Source of the DNA: Bacteroidota bacterium
GTDB lineage: Bacteria > Bacteroidota > Bacteroidia > B-17B0 > Aurantibacillaceae
Assembly (NCBI GenBank): GCA_018267655.1
Contig: JAFDYB010000018.1
Span: 1-52,391, forward strand
DNA length: 52,391 bases
Direction of reading: 5' to 3'
A program made the position numbers and the translations under genes. Below are positions 1-7,556 of this stretch, piece by piece; positions within the stretch are counted from its first letter, which is position 1; every line of letters begins with the position of its first letter. Below the pieces are notes generated by a model. The model made no database searches, had not been told where the DNA came from, and worked only from the letters and a program-made list of their open reading frames with translations.

Positions 1-25
1 TCGTTTGGTTTTTCCGTTCGAGCTT
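1..25. repeat. Direct repeat, copy 1
   Basis: The first 25 bases, starting TCGTTTGGTTTTTCCGTT, recur at 922-946 with one mismatch. Both copies encode the TEKPN end of a serine recombinase on the minus strand in the same frame. Confidence 0.8.
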
Positions 26-944
26 TACCATCTGAAAACACGAGGTTTTTTCGCAAGCTCGAACGGATAATCTCACGTTTACCTGTAATGTCCAAATTAT
101 CAAACAGATAGCCTAAATGTTGCACAGCAGACAAACCTTTCTTTAAATAGCTCCTGTATTCGAGTTCTGTTTGGTTGAGGCTTAATTGTTGGTTTAAAAG
201 TTCATCAATTTTTGGCTCGATACTTCGTTTTATTTCCTTGTATTCGCTCATTTCCATTTCGCCATCAAGTATTAATTGTTGGGCTTTATTCAATCGGTCT
301 TTATTTTTTTCAATTTCTAATTGAATTGATTTTTCATTAGCATTTTTATCCGAAGTATTAGCTTTAAAAACAAGTTTCAAAATTTCGGGATATAATTCAC
401 TAATTGTCTTTTTAAATTTAAACGAGGCGATATACTCCGAATAAGCCATGTTAATATCATTTGCCTTTACTCGTTCTTTGCAACCGTTTAAACAGTGGTA
501 ATAATAATGCTTTATACCACTACCACCTGTAGAACCGCTTCCGCATAAATTTTTACCACAACGAGGACAGGTTAAAAATCCCCGTAACGGCAAGGGTTCT
601 TGTAGACTTGTTTTGTATACTTGTTTAAACCGCCTGCTTTTCAAAGCAAGTTGTACTTTATCAAACAATGCCTCAGAAACAATTGGTTCGTGAATACCCA
701 TTACGACTTGTTCCTCTTCATTTTTATAAGCCGGTAAAATTATTCTGCCACAATAAATGGGGTTTCTAAAAATTTCATGAAAAGAACCCCGCTTAAATGT
801 AAACCCTTTTGTAATGCACTGCTTTCTGATATCTTCCACGGTAAATTTTCCGGTTGATAATTGTTCAAAGGCCCATTTAAGAATTGGAGCGTCTTTTAAC
901 AAGAAAATCAGCAATAGTAGCTCGTTTGGTTTTTCCGTTTGAGC
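1..944 (-). pseudogene. Large serine recombinase remnant, catalytic domain missing, runs off the left edge
   Basis: A single open frame runs from a stop at 945-947 to the window edge without interruption. It encodes the Recombinase domain (residue pattern IFRNPIYCGRI), a zinc ribbon with CPRCGKNLCG and later HCLNGC cysteines, a Lys/Glu-rich coiled coil and the conserved end of such proteins (KREIIRSSLRKNLVFSDGK). The N-terminal resolvase domain with the catalytic serine is absent. The first residues of the open frame (TEKPNE then LLLLIF) repeat the C-terminal tail TEKPN seen at the window edge, so the tail of one copy seems fused to the middle of another. I read it as the product of recombination between tandem recombinase genes. 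It cannot be catalytic as seen; how the frame continues left of the window is unknown. Confidence 0.8.
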
Positions 945-946
945 TT
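922..946. repeat. Direct repeat, copy 2
   Basis: Second copy of the 25-base repeat at 1-25, differing by C to T within CCGTTCGAG. The copies are 921 bases apart and bracket the recombinase remnant. Confidence 0.8.
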
Positions 947-1036
947 ATTTATTTTAGTGGACGTAACACAAAAAATTATTTACCTTATTTTATGTTGTAA
1001 CCCTATTCTCTTCCCCAATCTGGCGCTTGCGTGGTG

Positions 1037-1585
1037 TTAGCGGTTCGGTTTTTTACACTCCCATGTTGTTTTTTTTAATTCAAACCAATCTGTGGGATCG
1101 CCTTCATAGTCAAATGTTTCTATAAAGTCAAAGCCCAACTTAGTCAATACTTTTTTTGAGTTTAGATTTTTTGGGTCAGTTATTGCATAAATTTTGTCAA
1201 TATTCAAATTTTTAAATCCATAATCCAATATTCCAATTGACGATTCGGTAGCAAAACCTTTTCCCCAATGTTTTTTCTTAAACCTATAACCAAGTTCGTA
1301 AAAATTATTATGATTGTTTAATGGTTGGTCAAAATACTTTAGTCCCGACCAACCAATACATTCGTTGGTTAATTTTTCAACCACAGCCCAACGGGCAATT
1401 CCATTTTCAGCATATTGCTTTTTAAGCATCACAATGACTTTTCTTATCTCGTCAATAGATTTCACAGGGTTGTTTTCAATATACAAATGGACTTCTGGAT
1501 CAGAGTCCATTTCAAATAAGTCGTTTCCGTCTATGTATTCTAATTTTCTTAAAATTAATCGTTCTGTTTCTATTAATACCTTCAT
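1037..1585 (-). CDS. GNAT family N-acetyltransferase (RimJ/RimL type)
   Basis: This 182-residue protein opens with the typical RimJ/RimL start (IETERLILRKLEYIDGND) and has the GYRFKKKHWGKGFATE stretch that forms the acetyl-CoA pyrophosphate loop (R/Q-x-x-G-x-G/A), then NLNSKKVLTKLGF, the usual C-terminal strand-helix. Such enzymes move an acetyl group from acetyl-CoA to an amine (protein N-terminus, antibiotic or small metabolite); the substrate cannot be told here. Its stop codon lies inside the short sequence CCGCTAACACC, and a 170-bp palindrome lies just upstream of its start, so it looks like one unit of a cassette-like string. It has no operon partner. Confidence 0.85.
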   Translation of the reverse strand: MKVLIETERLILRKLEYIDGNDLFEMDSDPEVHLYIENNPVKSIDEIRKVIVMLKKQYAENGIARWAVVEKLTNECIGWSGLKYFDQPLNNHNNFYELGYRFKKKHWGKGFATESSIGILDYGFKNLNIDKIYAITDPKNLNSKKVLTKLGFDFIETFDYEGDPTDWFELKKTTWECKKPNR

Positions 1586-1631
1586 TTATCTCTTGTTTGT
1601 CTTTTTATTGTTTTGTTCTTAAGCTGAGTGC

Positions 1632-1800
1632 TAACGGTTTGCAGATAGCACTTGTGCGGCTTTCGAAGCATCATGTGTCTATACCCACAAAAGGTTATAT
1701 CGAAGATAACTGTTTTTTGCGCCGCCGCCAAAAATGTCCCGAAGGGGCCGCTTGTCCCGGCGCACTACCTCGTCCGCCGCATAAGTGCTATGTGCTGTTA
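1632..1800. repeat. GC-rich imperfect palindrome between accessory genes (attC-like?)
   Basis: Arms at 1643-1659 and 1777-1793 are inverted repeats over 17 bases with two mismatches (core GCACTTGTGCGG against CCGCATAAGTGC). Outside them, TAAC at 1632-1635 matches GTTA at 1797-1800, with unequal spacers (7 and 3 bases). Inside are GCGCCG (1719-1724) with CGGCGC (1758-1763) and a small CCCGAAGGGG hairpin. The stretch is far richer in GC than its neighbours and has no convincing coding frame. An unequal-arm palindrome with AAC/GTT ends, placed between unrelated accessory genes, recalls integron attC sites, but the strict core GTTRRRY is not met. Confidence 0.6.
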
Positions 1801-1823
1801 CCAGTTGTGGCGGACACACAGTT

Positions 1824-2159
1824 TTACTTAGCCAACAGATCGTCGATTTCCGCTTGTAGTTTTGGAATGTCGCGAATTACAATTGCCCAAATGATGTCGT
1901 CAGAAACGCTGTCGTAGCCATGAGAAATTCTATTTCGTGTGTCAACGATTTTGCGAGAATTTGTTATTTCAATATTGGGATTTTGGTTTAAGATCCTATT
2001 TACTGCCTCGCCGATGATTTCGATATTTCTTTCGATGGCGCGTTTGGCTTTAAGGTCTTTTTGAAAGTCTTGAAATACTTTTTGGCCAGGAAGAAATTGA
2101 TTTATTTCGGAAATAGCTTGCTTGATGTCAGAAAGCCAAACTTTAATTTCCTTTTCCAT
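1824..2159 (-). CDS. hepT: HepT-like RNase toxin (DUF86) of a MntA/HepT pair
   Basis: A 111-residue, all-helical protein with the HepT/HEPN active motif R75-x4-H80-x-Y82 (RNRISHGY). HepT toxins are HEPN ribonucleases, or targets that are inactivated by AMPylation of the motif tyrosine by the partner nucleotidyltransferase (established for the MNT/HEPN family). The start overlaps the end of the upstream antitoxin gene by 17 bases, so the pair is translationally coupled and is read antitoxin first. Length is normal for the family (110-140 residues). The GC-rich palindrome begins about 20 bases after its stop. Confidence 0.9.
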   Translation of the reverse strand: MEKEIKVWLSDIKQAISEINQFLPGQKVFQDFQKDLKAKRAIERNIEIIGEAVNRILNQNPNIEITNSRKIVDTRNRISHGYDSVSDDIIWAIVIRDIPKLQAEIDDLLAK

Positions 2160-2451
2160 AAACTAGAACTTTTGAATTGTCAATATTTTGTTTTAGGTAT
2201 TGATTTTTGATTGCACGCATTTCAAGAAGGTCAACATGCCTTTTAAGTAATTGCTCTAACTGGAATTTTAAACCAAAATAATCGTCGGAATAAGTCAACG
2301 GATCATTATTGTCGATGTCAACAACGAGGTCTATGTCGCTGGTTGGCTTTAGTTCGTCTCTTGTCACCGAACCAAAAGCAAATAAAGTCTTTACGTGATA
2401 TTTGTCGCAAAGAGCCTTAATTGTGTCGATATTTAAAGTGATCAAATTCAT
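2143..2451 (-). CDS. mntA: MntA-like nucleotidyltransferase antitoxin
   Basis: This 102-residue minimal nucleotidyltransferase has the signature G27-S28 followed by D39-x-D41 (FGSVTRDELKPTSDIDLVV), the metal-binding site of the MNT family. In MntA/HepT systems it neutralises the HEPN toxin by adding AMP to the toxin's tyrosine. It is the first gene of the pair and overlaps hepT. A -7 box TATCTTTG ends seven bases before the ATG, so the mRNA would begin almost at the start codon. It sits between two palindromic spacers, which together suggests a self-contained mobile defence or stability cassette. Confidence 0.9.
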   Translation of the reverse strand: MNLITLNIDTIKALCDKYHVKTLFAFGSVTRDELKPTSDIDLVVDIDNNDPLTYSDDYFGLKFQLEQLLKRHVDLLEMRAIKNQYLKQNIDNSKVLVYGKGN

Positions 2452-2458
2452 TACTTTA

Positions 2459-2466
2459 CAAAGATA
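2459..2466 (-). promoter_or_regulatory. -7 promoter box of mntA-hepT
   Basis: TATCTTTG on the minus strand matches the Bacteroidota -7 consensus TAnnTTTG. It ends 7 nt before the mntA ATG; no clear -33 TTG was found. Confidence 0.55.
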
Positions 2467-2500
2467 CGAAATTTCTGGAAATGTCCGTCCGGGGGCTGTC

Positions 2501-2634
2501 CCGCCATTACGGGTAACGGGCGGAAAATTGGCGATGGAGCCGACTTTTAACTCAAATGTCCAATAGAATTACTACCGTTCAACCTTGCACAAAAGCCCAA
2601 TAGAAGCACTTCATCGGCTCTATTGCCAATTTTT
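2501..2634. repeat. Second long imperfect palindrome between accessory genes
   Basis: Arms at 2523-2543 and 2614-2634 are inverted repeats of about 21 bases with two mismatches (core GGAGCCGA against TCGGCTC). The loop of about 70 bases contains CCAATAGAA twice. Directly beside it, 2501-2523 forms a compact hairpin (CCGCC/GGCGG with TTAC/GTAA). It fills most of the 218-base gap between the methyltransferase stop and mntA, and no gene is seen there. It does not share sequence with the palindrome at 1632-1800 apart from GC-rich patches and TTAC/GTAA cores. Confidence 0.6.
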
Positions 2635-2669
2635 TTGTTCTCTGCTGGCTTTATTCATTTCGTTAAATT

Positions 2670-4265
2670 TCAAGTTAAAAATAGTGTTTCAAAAATATAA
2701 TTAATCTGATTTAGAAATTTAGGATTTACTTTATCTATTAGTTCTGATTCCCTGTATTCATGATACAAATTTAAAATCATTTCTTCATCTTTTGGGCTGA
2801 TTTTATCTAAGTCAACCATTAAAGCTTTATTGATGTCGTTTGGTTCAAATTTGTGCAAGCCGTTTCCGTATTCTCTGCGGTTGTCGTTGAAAATTTCTTT
2901 TGAAAGGTCAGTTAAGAGATAAGCAAAAAGCAAATCAACTTTTGGTTCAGAAAACATATTCAAGTAAATACAATGAAAGGTCGTGAGGTTACTGATATTG
3001 GCTTCGTTACGAATAAAACGTAAGCCATTACGATTAAAAACAGAAACCCAAATTGGCGATGGTGGTCGTTTTTCCAACGCATACCAAGGATTGCGACTTG
3101 ATGTCAAAAACTTTTTATTGATTTCTTCTTTTTCGCCTTTAAAAATGTATTTTGACAACGCTTCGTTTTGTTCTATTGCATTGAATAAGAAAATATTTTT
3201 GTCTTTTTGTTTTAGTTCTTCAAAATTTTCTTTTGTAAAAAATGCACCGATTACATCCACCGATTTTGTAATGCAAGGCAACAAATACTTTTCATCAATC
3301 TTGTATTGTTTTGCTTTACTTTGATTGAACGTAAAATATTCATTCGCTCCTGTGGCAATGCCACGCACAACTTTTCCATAATTTGAAAATGGAACAAGAT
3401 TTTTAAAACGAGTTGCGTTTTGTTTTTGGTAATATGCTCGCCATTTTATTTCGGGATTTAGTTCGGAAAATGAAACAGATTTTTCAGATTTATTATTTGG
3501 ATAAGATTGAATTTTTGTTTGTAAAGATTGTAATTCATCAAGCGATTTCACATTGATAAATTCAACTTCCGATTTTTCTTTGTCATTTGCAAAAAGTAGG
3601 ATAGAAGCGGTTGTCAAAGCATCATCAAAAACATTCTCTTCAAAATCAAAGACAATGATATAACGCAACAATTTGTTTTTAATCAAATACGATTTTACTA
3701 ATTTTCCGTAATCAGAATTTAAAAATTCCGAAGGAATGATGTAAGCTGCTCTGCCATTTTTGTTCAACTGATAAGCGGACTTCAACAGAAACAGCGTATA
3801 AAGATTGGTAAAGCCGTTTAGTTTTAATCCTAATTTTTCTTCAATTTCTTTAAGTGTTGCTTTGTTGTCGTAATCGTGAAATTTGAAATAAGGCGGATTG
3901 CAAATAATACCGTCATAACGATTTTCCCAATCGTTAAACATATAATCTTTCAATAAAATGAAAGTGTCGTTATCCTCTTCAAAAATTTCTGTTGCCTCGT
4001 TCAAAATGATTTCATCAATTTCAAAACCTTTGATTTTGCATTGTTGGTCTGCTTCACGAATTGTTCTGGCAAAAATTCCTAAGCCAAACGCTGGGTCTAA
4101 AACCGTGTTTAAGGTTTTGTTTCCTAAAATCCATTTTGACATAAATTCAGCAACAACAAAAGGCGTAAAAAATTGGGCAAATTTTTTACGATGCTCTAAC
4201 GAAACGGTTTGAGCATATTCCTTTTCGGGTTCGTTGCTTGTGATATGGATTTTTGTTGCAAGCAT
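2670..4265 (-). CDS. Type II DNA (adenine-N6) methyltransferase, gamma class, AccI-like
   Basis: A 531-residue enzyme that would protect host DNA by methylating adenine in the recognition site. Motif order is that of the gamma class: motif X-like QFFTP (31-35), SAM-binding motif I DPAFGLGIF (57-65), catalytic motif IV NPPY (123-126), then a C-terminal target-recognition part with YGNGLHKFEPND typical of TaqI-like enzymes. Its start lies one base past the stop of the endonuclease gene, so it is the last gene of a C-R-M operon. Pairing with an AccI-like endonuclease suggests GTMKAC as target, an inference from resemblance only. No frame break is seen. Confidence 0.85.
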   Translation of the reverse strand: MLATKIHITSNEPEKEYAQTVSLEHRKKFAQFFTPFVVAEFMSKWILGNKTLNTVLDPAFGLGIFARTIREADQQCKIKGFEIDEIILNEATEIFEEDNDTFILLKDYMFNDWENRYDGIICNPPYFKFHDYDNKATLKEIEEKLGLKLNGFTNLYTLFLLKSAYQLNKNGRAAYIIPSEFLNSDYGKLVKSYLIKNKLLRYIIVFDFEENVFDDALTTASILLFANDKEKSEVEFINVKSLDELQSLQTKIQSYPNNKSEKSVSFSELNPEIKWRAYYQKQNATRFKNLVPFSNYGKVVRGIATGANEYFTFNQSKAKQYKIDEKYLLPCITKSVDVIGAFFTKENFEELKQKDKNIFLFNAIEQNEALSKYIFKGEKEEINKKFLTSSRNPWYALEKRPPSPIWVSVFNRNGLRFIRNEANISNLTTFHCIYLNMFSEPKVDLLFAYLLTDLSKEIFNDNRREYGNGLHKFEPNDINKALMVDLDKISPKDEEMILNLYHEYRESELIDKVNPKFLNQINYIFETLFLT

Positions 4266-4266
4266 T

Positions 4267-5367
4267 TTAAAAATCGTTTTGTTTGATACCTAAAATTTCT
4301 CGCAAATTGTTTACGTCCAAATACGCTGTTCCACCTTTGAATGTAACATAAAATAACAATCGTCCTCTGCTCATTTCTTTGCGAACACTTTCGTGTTTTG
4401 GTTCTTCAACCTTATACGCAATTTGAACTCCGCTTTTAGAATTGATTTTAATTGTAGTCTTGTTTTGATTTTTGGTATCGGCTTCAACCGAAAAGATTAA
4501 GCCCTCCTTGTCGGGGTCAGAAATGATTTGTAGAATTTGCTCAAATGAAATTCCGTAAACCTTGTCAAAGAAAACTTGAAAATAAAAATGCGGAACATTA
4601 AACGTTTCAATCCATTTGTAAACTACTTTAATGTCTTCAACTTTGGGTGTAATGGAAAGAAAATCTCTTTTCTGAATTTCTTTGATTGCTTTTTTGAGTT
4701 CTTTAAATTGGTTGTTCAACTCAACCAATCTTTCAGACGAACTCCAACCCGGAACTTTAAAATCGGTAACGCTTAATGTTTCTGCTGTTATTGATTTTAA
4801 AACAGGAATGTATTTTTTTCTTGTTGTGTGTTCCAACAAGTTAGGATATTCAGTAAGAATTTTATCTCTGATTTGTAAAGCAAGTTGTGAAAATTTTTCT
4901 GTTCGCACTTGCATTGCTGCTTCGTATTTGTCAATCAAAAAAGCACTTGAACGAACTTCAATTCCTGCAACAGCTTTCTTTACATAGTTCGTGATTGTGT
5001 TGTGTGGAGCTTGGCTAATGTCGTAACCTAATTTTGTATCAAAATCAGATTTTTTGAAAATCAACAAATCGGGTCTTTTGCCGATTGTGTCTAACTCGTT
5101 TTGAAATTCTTGGTAGAAATTATCAAATCCCTCATCGCCCGCAATTAAGTCATCAGACTTTCCATATTTTACAGCAACATAATTTTTTGAAGTTTCGTTA
5201 ATGGCTCTCGTAACAAAATTTTCAGCCCAATCGCCTTGCTCTTTATTTGTAATAAAGTTTGATGATGCTTGTGTCGGTGTTCTTGCCAAATCTCGTGGCT
5301 GTGAAAAGTCCACAAGTGTAATAGGAACATCTTTAGTCAATTCTCTTATACGTTCGTAATAACTCAT
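4267..5367 (-). CDS. Type II restriction endonuclease, AccI-like
   Basis: A 366-residue protein between a controller gene and a methyltransferase gene. Overall length and pattern recall the AccI family. A PD-(D/E)xK-type core is suggested by PD at 99-100 (KRPDLLIF) and EVR at 137-139 (AGIEVRSS), where the usual lysine would be arginine. N-terminal residues 35-50 ([15 protein letters not shown]) include an acidic residue that may be part of the site. Its start overlaps the controller stop by four bases (ATGA), so translation is coupled. It would cut unmodified foreign DNA. The endonuclease role is well backed by context; the AccI assignment and target GTMKAC are from memory of the family and remain uncertain. 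Confidence 0.75.
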   Translation of the reverse strand: MSYYERIRELTKDVPITLVDFSQPRDLARTPTQASSNFITNKEQGDWAENFVTRAINETSKNYVAVKYGKSDDLIAGDEGFDNFYQEFQNELDTIGKRPDLLIFKKSDFDTKLGYDISQAPHNTITNYVKKAVAGIEVRSSAFLIDKYEAAMQVRTEKFSQLALQIRDKILTEYPNLLEHTTRKKYIPVLKSITAETLSVTDFKVPGWSSSERLVELNNQFKELKKAIKEIQKRDFLSITPKVEDIKVVYKWIETFNVPHFYFQVFFDKVYGISFEQILQIISDPDKEGLIFSVEADTKNQNKTTIKINSKSGVQIAYKVEEPKHESVRKEMSRGRLLFYVTFKGGTAYLDVNNLREILGIKQNDF

Positions 5368-5675
5368 TTTTTAGATTTTAAGTATTGTATTTTCATTTCA
5401 GCAACTTTCAATGTGTCTAAGTCCGCCTCTTCTTCCAAAATTTTGTAAGCAATTTGGTCGCTGATATATTCCTTGATTAAATCCCTTTCATTAAGTTTGA
5501 AAAATTTTGCAATCAATTTAATTTGTTCTTTAGTTGGATGTCTATCGTTACGTTCAATTTTCCCAAGCAATGAAGTGTCAATGCCAATTTGTTCTGCTAC
5601 TTCACGAAGCGAAAGTTGTGCTTCTTCACGAAAGAAGCGAATTTGTTCCCCAAATGTTGCTATTGTTTTACTCAT
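5364..5675 (-). CDS. XRE-type controller (C) protein of the restriction-modification operon
   Basis: A 103-residue protein with an N-terminal helix-turn-helix (residues about 8-65: [22 protein letters not shown] then [15 protein letters not shown]) of the Xre/C-protein type and a short acidic tail. C proteins bind palindromic operators before their own gene to time expression of the endonuclease. Here the gene leads a C-R-M operon, and two identical-arm palindromes lie just upstream. It overlaps the endonuclease start by 4 nt. It could also be a plain autorepressor. Confidence 0.85.
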   Translation of the reverse strand: MSKTIATFGEQIRFFREEAQLSLREVAEQIGIDTSLLGKIERNDRHPTKEQIKLIAKFFKLNERDLIKEYISDQIAYKILEEEADLDTLKVAEMKIQYLKSKK

Positions 5676-5682
5676 CTGTCAA

Positions 5683-5697
5683 GGACAATATTTGTCC
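5683..5697. promoter_or_regulatory. C-protein operator, proximal
   Basis: GGACAATATTTGTCC has the form GGACA-N5-TGTCC. It lies 8 bp before the C gene ATG and covers the predicted transcription start. Confidence 0.7.
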
Positions 5698-5704
5698 AAA
5701 GGTA
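5697..5704 (-). promoter_or_regulatory. -7 promoter box of the C-R-M operon
   Basis: TACCTTTG on the minus strand is a perfect TAnnTTTG match between the two operators. A possible -33 TTTG (5727-5730) lies within the distal operator. Confidence 0.65.
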
Positions 5705-5723
5705 GTCATGTTTTTTGAATTAA

Positions 5724-5738
5724 GGACAAAAAGTGTCC
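5724..5738. promoter_or_regulatory. C-protein operator, distal
   Basis: GGACAAAAAGTGTCC again has the form GGACA-N5-TGTCC. Its centre is 41 bp (about four helical turns) from the proximal operator, and it overlaps the predicted -33 element. Confidence 0.7.
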
Positions 5739-5822
5739 CTAAAAGTTTTCAACAGGCGATAATTTATTGTGGAAGTTTGTTTTAAGCTTGCAGAGAACTA
5801 ACCAACATGCGCCAAGTAAATA

Positions 5823-6185
5823 TTAATTGTTTTCTTTTTTCTTTACAATGAGGATGTATTCATTTTCTAAATATAAGTAGCCATATTCATAGCAATAGTA
5901 ATAAGTAGTATTGTTTTTAGTGTGATGAATATTAGTAAAGTAGTTAAAATTAAAATTATTGTCGATTAATTTTTGTTTCGAAATTTTTGATGTATCACCT
6001 TTTAAATTTTCTTCAAGAATACGGCGATTCTTCCTCAAAATATTATTAATATTTCTAACAAAATTATTTGTATCTGAGTTTAATTTATTATTAAAAGCAT
6101 TGCGGCACAAATCGCTACAAAAGCGTTTGTCTGACCTTCCTGCAATTGGCTCAGCACATTCTTCACACAAGCGTTTATCTGACAT
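5823..6185 (-). CDS. Small zinc-ribbon protein conserved in Bacteroidota
   Basis: A 120-residue protein with an N-terminal treble-clef-like zinc site (CEECAEPI then CSDLCRNAFNNK), a basic helix (NNILRKNRRILEENL) and a C-terminal beta-rich part (NFNYFTNI, YYYCYEYGYLYLENEYILIV). I recognise the pattern as a common uncharacterised Bacteroidota protein with the same order of parts; its function is not known to me. It lies just downstream of the S24 repressor gene on the same strand (28 bp gap), so the two probably share a transcript. Confidence 0.8.
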   Translation of the reverse strand: MSDKRLCEECAEPIAGRSDKRFCSDLCRNAFNNKLNSDTNNFVRNINNILRKNRRILEENLKGDTSKISKQKLIDNNFNFNYFTNIHHTKNNTTYYYCYEYGYLYLENEYILIVKKKENN

Positions 6186-6213
6186 GTTTTTTTTATGTGG
6201 TAAAAATAAAAAA

Positions 6214-6987
6214 TTAATTTTTTTTATCTTTTTTAATCTCGGTTAATTCAACTTTTAAGCTACGTAGCATACCCATAATGCTGTTAAGGTTAAGCTCTTC
6301 TTCAACATATTCTCCCATATTTAAGCAGCAAACATATTCCCAAAGCTCAAGCACATCTTCGGTTTTTACTTTGTAGGGTTGGTATTGTTTATTATCACTA
6401 TGTAACTCAATTTCTTTTTTGGTCAAGTTCATTATGCGTTTATAAGATAGGCCATCATCTTTAGTAATAACAATATATGTTTTTCCAAGTTTTAAATCGT
6501 CTATTTTTTCCAGGTATTTTGCAATTACAAATGAGCCTTCTCTAATAGGCGGCATGCTGTCGCCTTTAATAGGAAATGCACGATGCTTGCCTGTTGGGAG
6601 GAAAGGCAGACTCATTTTTGGCAAACGTTCTATGTAATCGGGGTCTGAATAGCCTTTTAAATAGCCTGCTTGAGCTTTTAAAGGAATAAGTTCAACCATA
6701 TCTTCGCCGCTGTTATTATCAATGATAATAGGAAATAAAATTCGGTTTCTACCAACTTTCATAAGTGCCTCGGGGCTTGTTTTGCGTAAATCGCCTCGTA
6801 TTAAAGCATCAACAGCAATGTGAAAGTACTCAGAAAGTTTTATTAAAATAGCTATTGGTGGTTCGTTGCGCGCTTCTTCGTAACCTCCTAAGCGCGAGCG
6901 AGTGATTTTTAAATCATCAGCCAACTGTTCTTGTGATAAGCCTTTTGTTTGGCGAAGGAAGCGTATATTGTTTGATATCCTGCTCAT
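6214..6987 (-). CDS. XRE/S24 self-cleaving repressor (LexA-like)
   Basis: The 257-residue protein has an N-terminal helix-turn-helix (residues 5-62) and a C-terminal S24 peptidase domain. The parts needed for RecA-stimulated autocleavage are all visible: the scissile Ala107-Gly108 in KAQAGY, the nucleophile Ser144 in GDSM, and the general base Lys183 in SYKRI. This family is common in Bacteroidota and resembles the LexA/CI repressors; a role in the DNA-damage response or in stress control is an inference. A cluster of palindromes overlapping its start codon strongly suggests autorepression. No DNA-repair gene lies beside it. Confidence 0.88.
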   Translation of the reverse strand: MSRISNNIRFLRQTKGLSQEQLADDLKITRSRLGGYEEARNEPPIAILIKLSEYFHIAVDALIRGDLRKTSPEALMKVGRNRILFPIIIDNNSGEDMVELIPLKAQAGYLKGYSDPDYIERLPKMSLPFLPTGKHRAFPIKGDSMPPIREGSFVIAKYLEKIDDLKLGKTYIVITKDDGLSYKRIMNLTKKEIELHSDNKQYQPYKVKTEDVLELWEYVCCLNMGEYVEEELNLNSIMGMLRSLKVELTEIKKDKKN

Positions 6988-7029
6988 TACTATAATTTAT
7001 AGAGTAAATTTACTACTTTTTATAGTAAT
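6986..7029. promoter_or_regulatory. Operator cluster of the S24 repressor
   Basis: Nested palindromes fill this 44-base stretch. ATTACTATAA (6986-6995) and TTATAGTAAT (7020-7029) are a perfect 10-bp inverted repeat. CTATAA-T-TTATAG sits at 6990-7002, and AGTAAATTTACT, a perfect 12-bp palindrome, at 7003-7014. The stretch overlaps the ATG of the repressor gene (6985-6987). Confidence 0.75.
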
Positions 7030-7140
7030 AAGGCACTCAAATATATAAACTTTTTAAGGCAATAATTAACAATTTTTATTGCCAACTTAGTGGGGTTAAT
7101 TTATTTATTATTTTTAACTTCGCATTTTTAGAATTTTTTT

Positions 7141-7506
7141 TTGAAACTCTTAATTAGATATAGTTTTATTTTAGCCTCAACATTGGTTCTTTTATTGCCT
7201 TTTATTTTGCTTGATGGTTCTGCTATGATAATTAATAAAAGGCATTTACCGGTAGTTTCAAAAAATAAAAATTTAAGCATTAACAGTGTTATTTCGGGTT
7301 CTATATACAGCGAAGATGATGTGGCTGAGAGTATATCAACTAAATTAAATATACCCTTTTTTGGCGCTTTATTTTTTTTAAGTATACTGCTTTATTTTAT
7401 TGAAAAAAAGTATATCATTTCAAAAGAATATCTTAAACGCTTGTTAGTCTTTTGCTTTCAGATTAAACAATCTGTTTGGTCGTTTAAAAATGCACTATTA
7501 GTATAA
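7141..7506 (+). CDS. Small membrane protein heading the metal-efflux operon
   Basis: A 121-residue open frame from a TTG codon, with no in-frame ATG at the start. It has an N-terminal membrane segment (residues 8-28), a polar middle that would face the periplasm, a second membrane segment (about 76-90, FFGALFFLSILLYFIE) and a basic cytoplasmic tail. I do not recognise the family. It is followed after 50 bases by the outer-membrane efflux gene on the same strand. In other Bacteroidota small proteins of this build precede CzcCBA/CusCBA genes, so a link to metal efflux is a reasonable guess. TTG at 7141 is the only plausible start I see. Confidence 0.55.
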   Translation: MKLLIRYSFILASTLVLLLPFILLDGSAMIINKRHLPVVSKNKNLSINSVISGSIYSEDDVAESISTKLNIPFFGALFFLSILLYFIEKKYIISKEYLKRLLVFCFQIKQSVWSFKNALLV

Positions 7507-7556
7507 AACTATCACTTTTTTAGTTTTTAATTTAATCAATAAAGTTTATAAAAATC

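Noticed and set aside
1597..1917. A 106-residue open frame on the plus strand across the GC-rich palindrome, rich in Pro, Cys and Arg
   Set aside because: It runs through an inverted repeat and the antisense of hepT; composition is an effect of the GC-rich palindrome and no family is recognisable.
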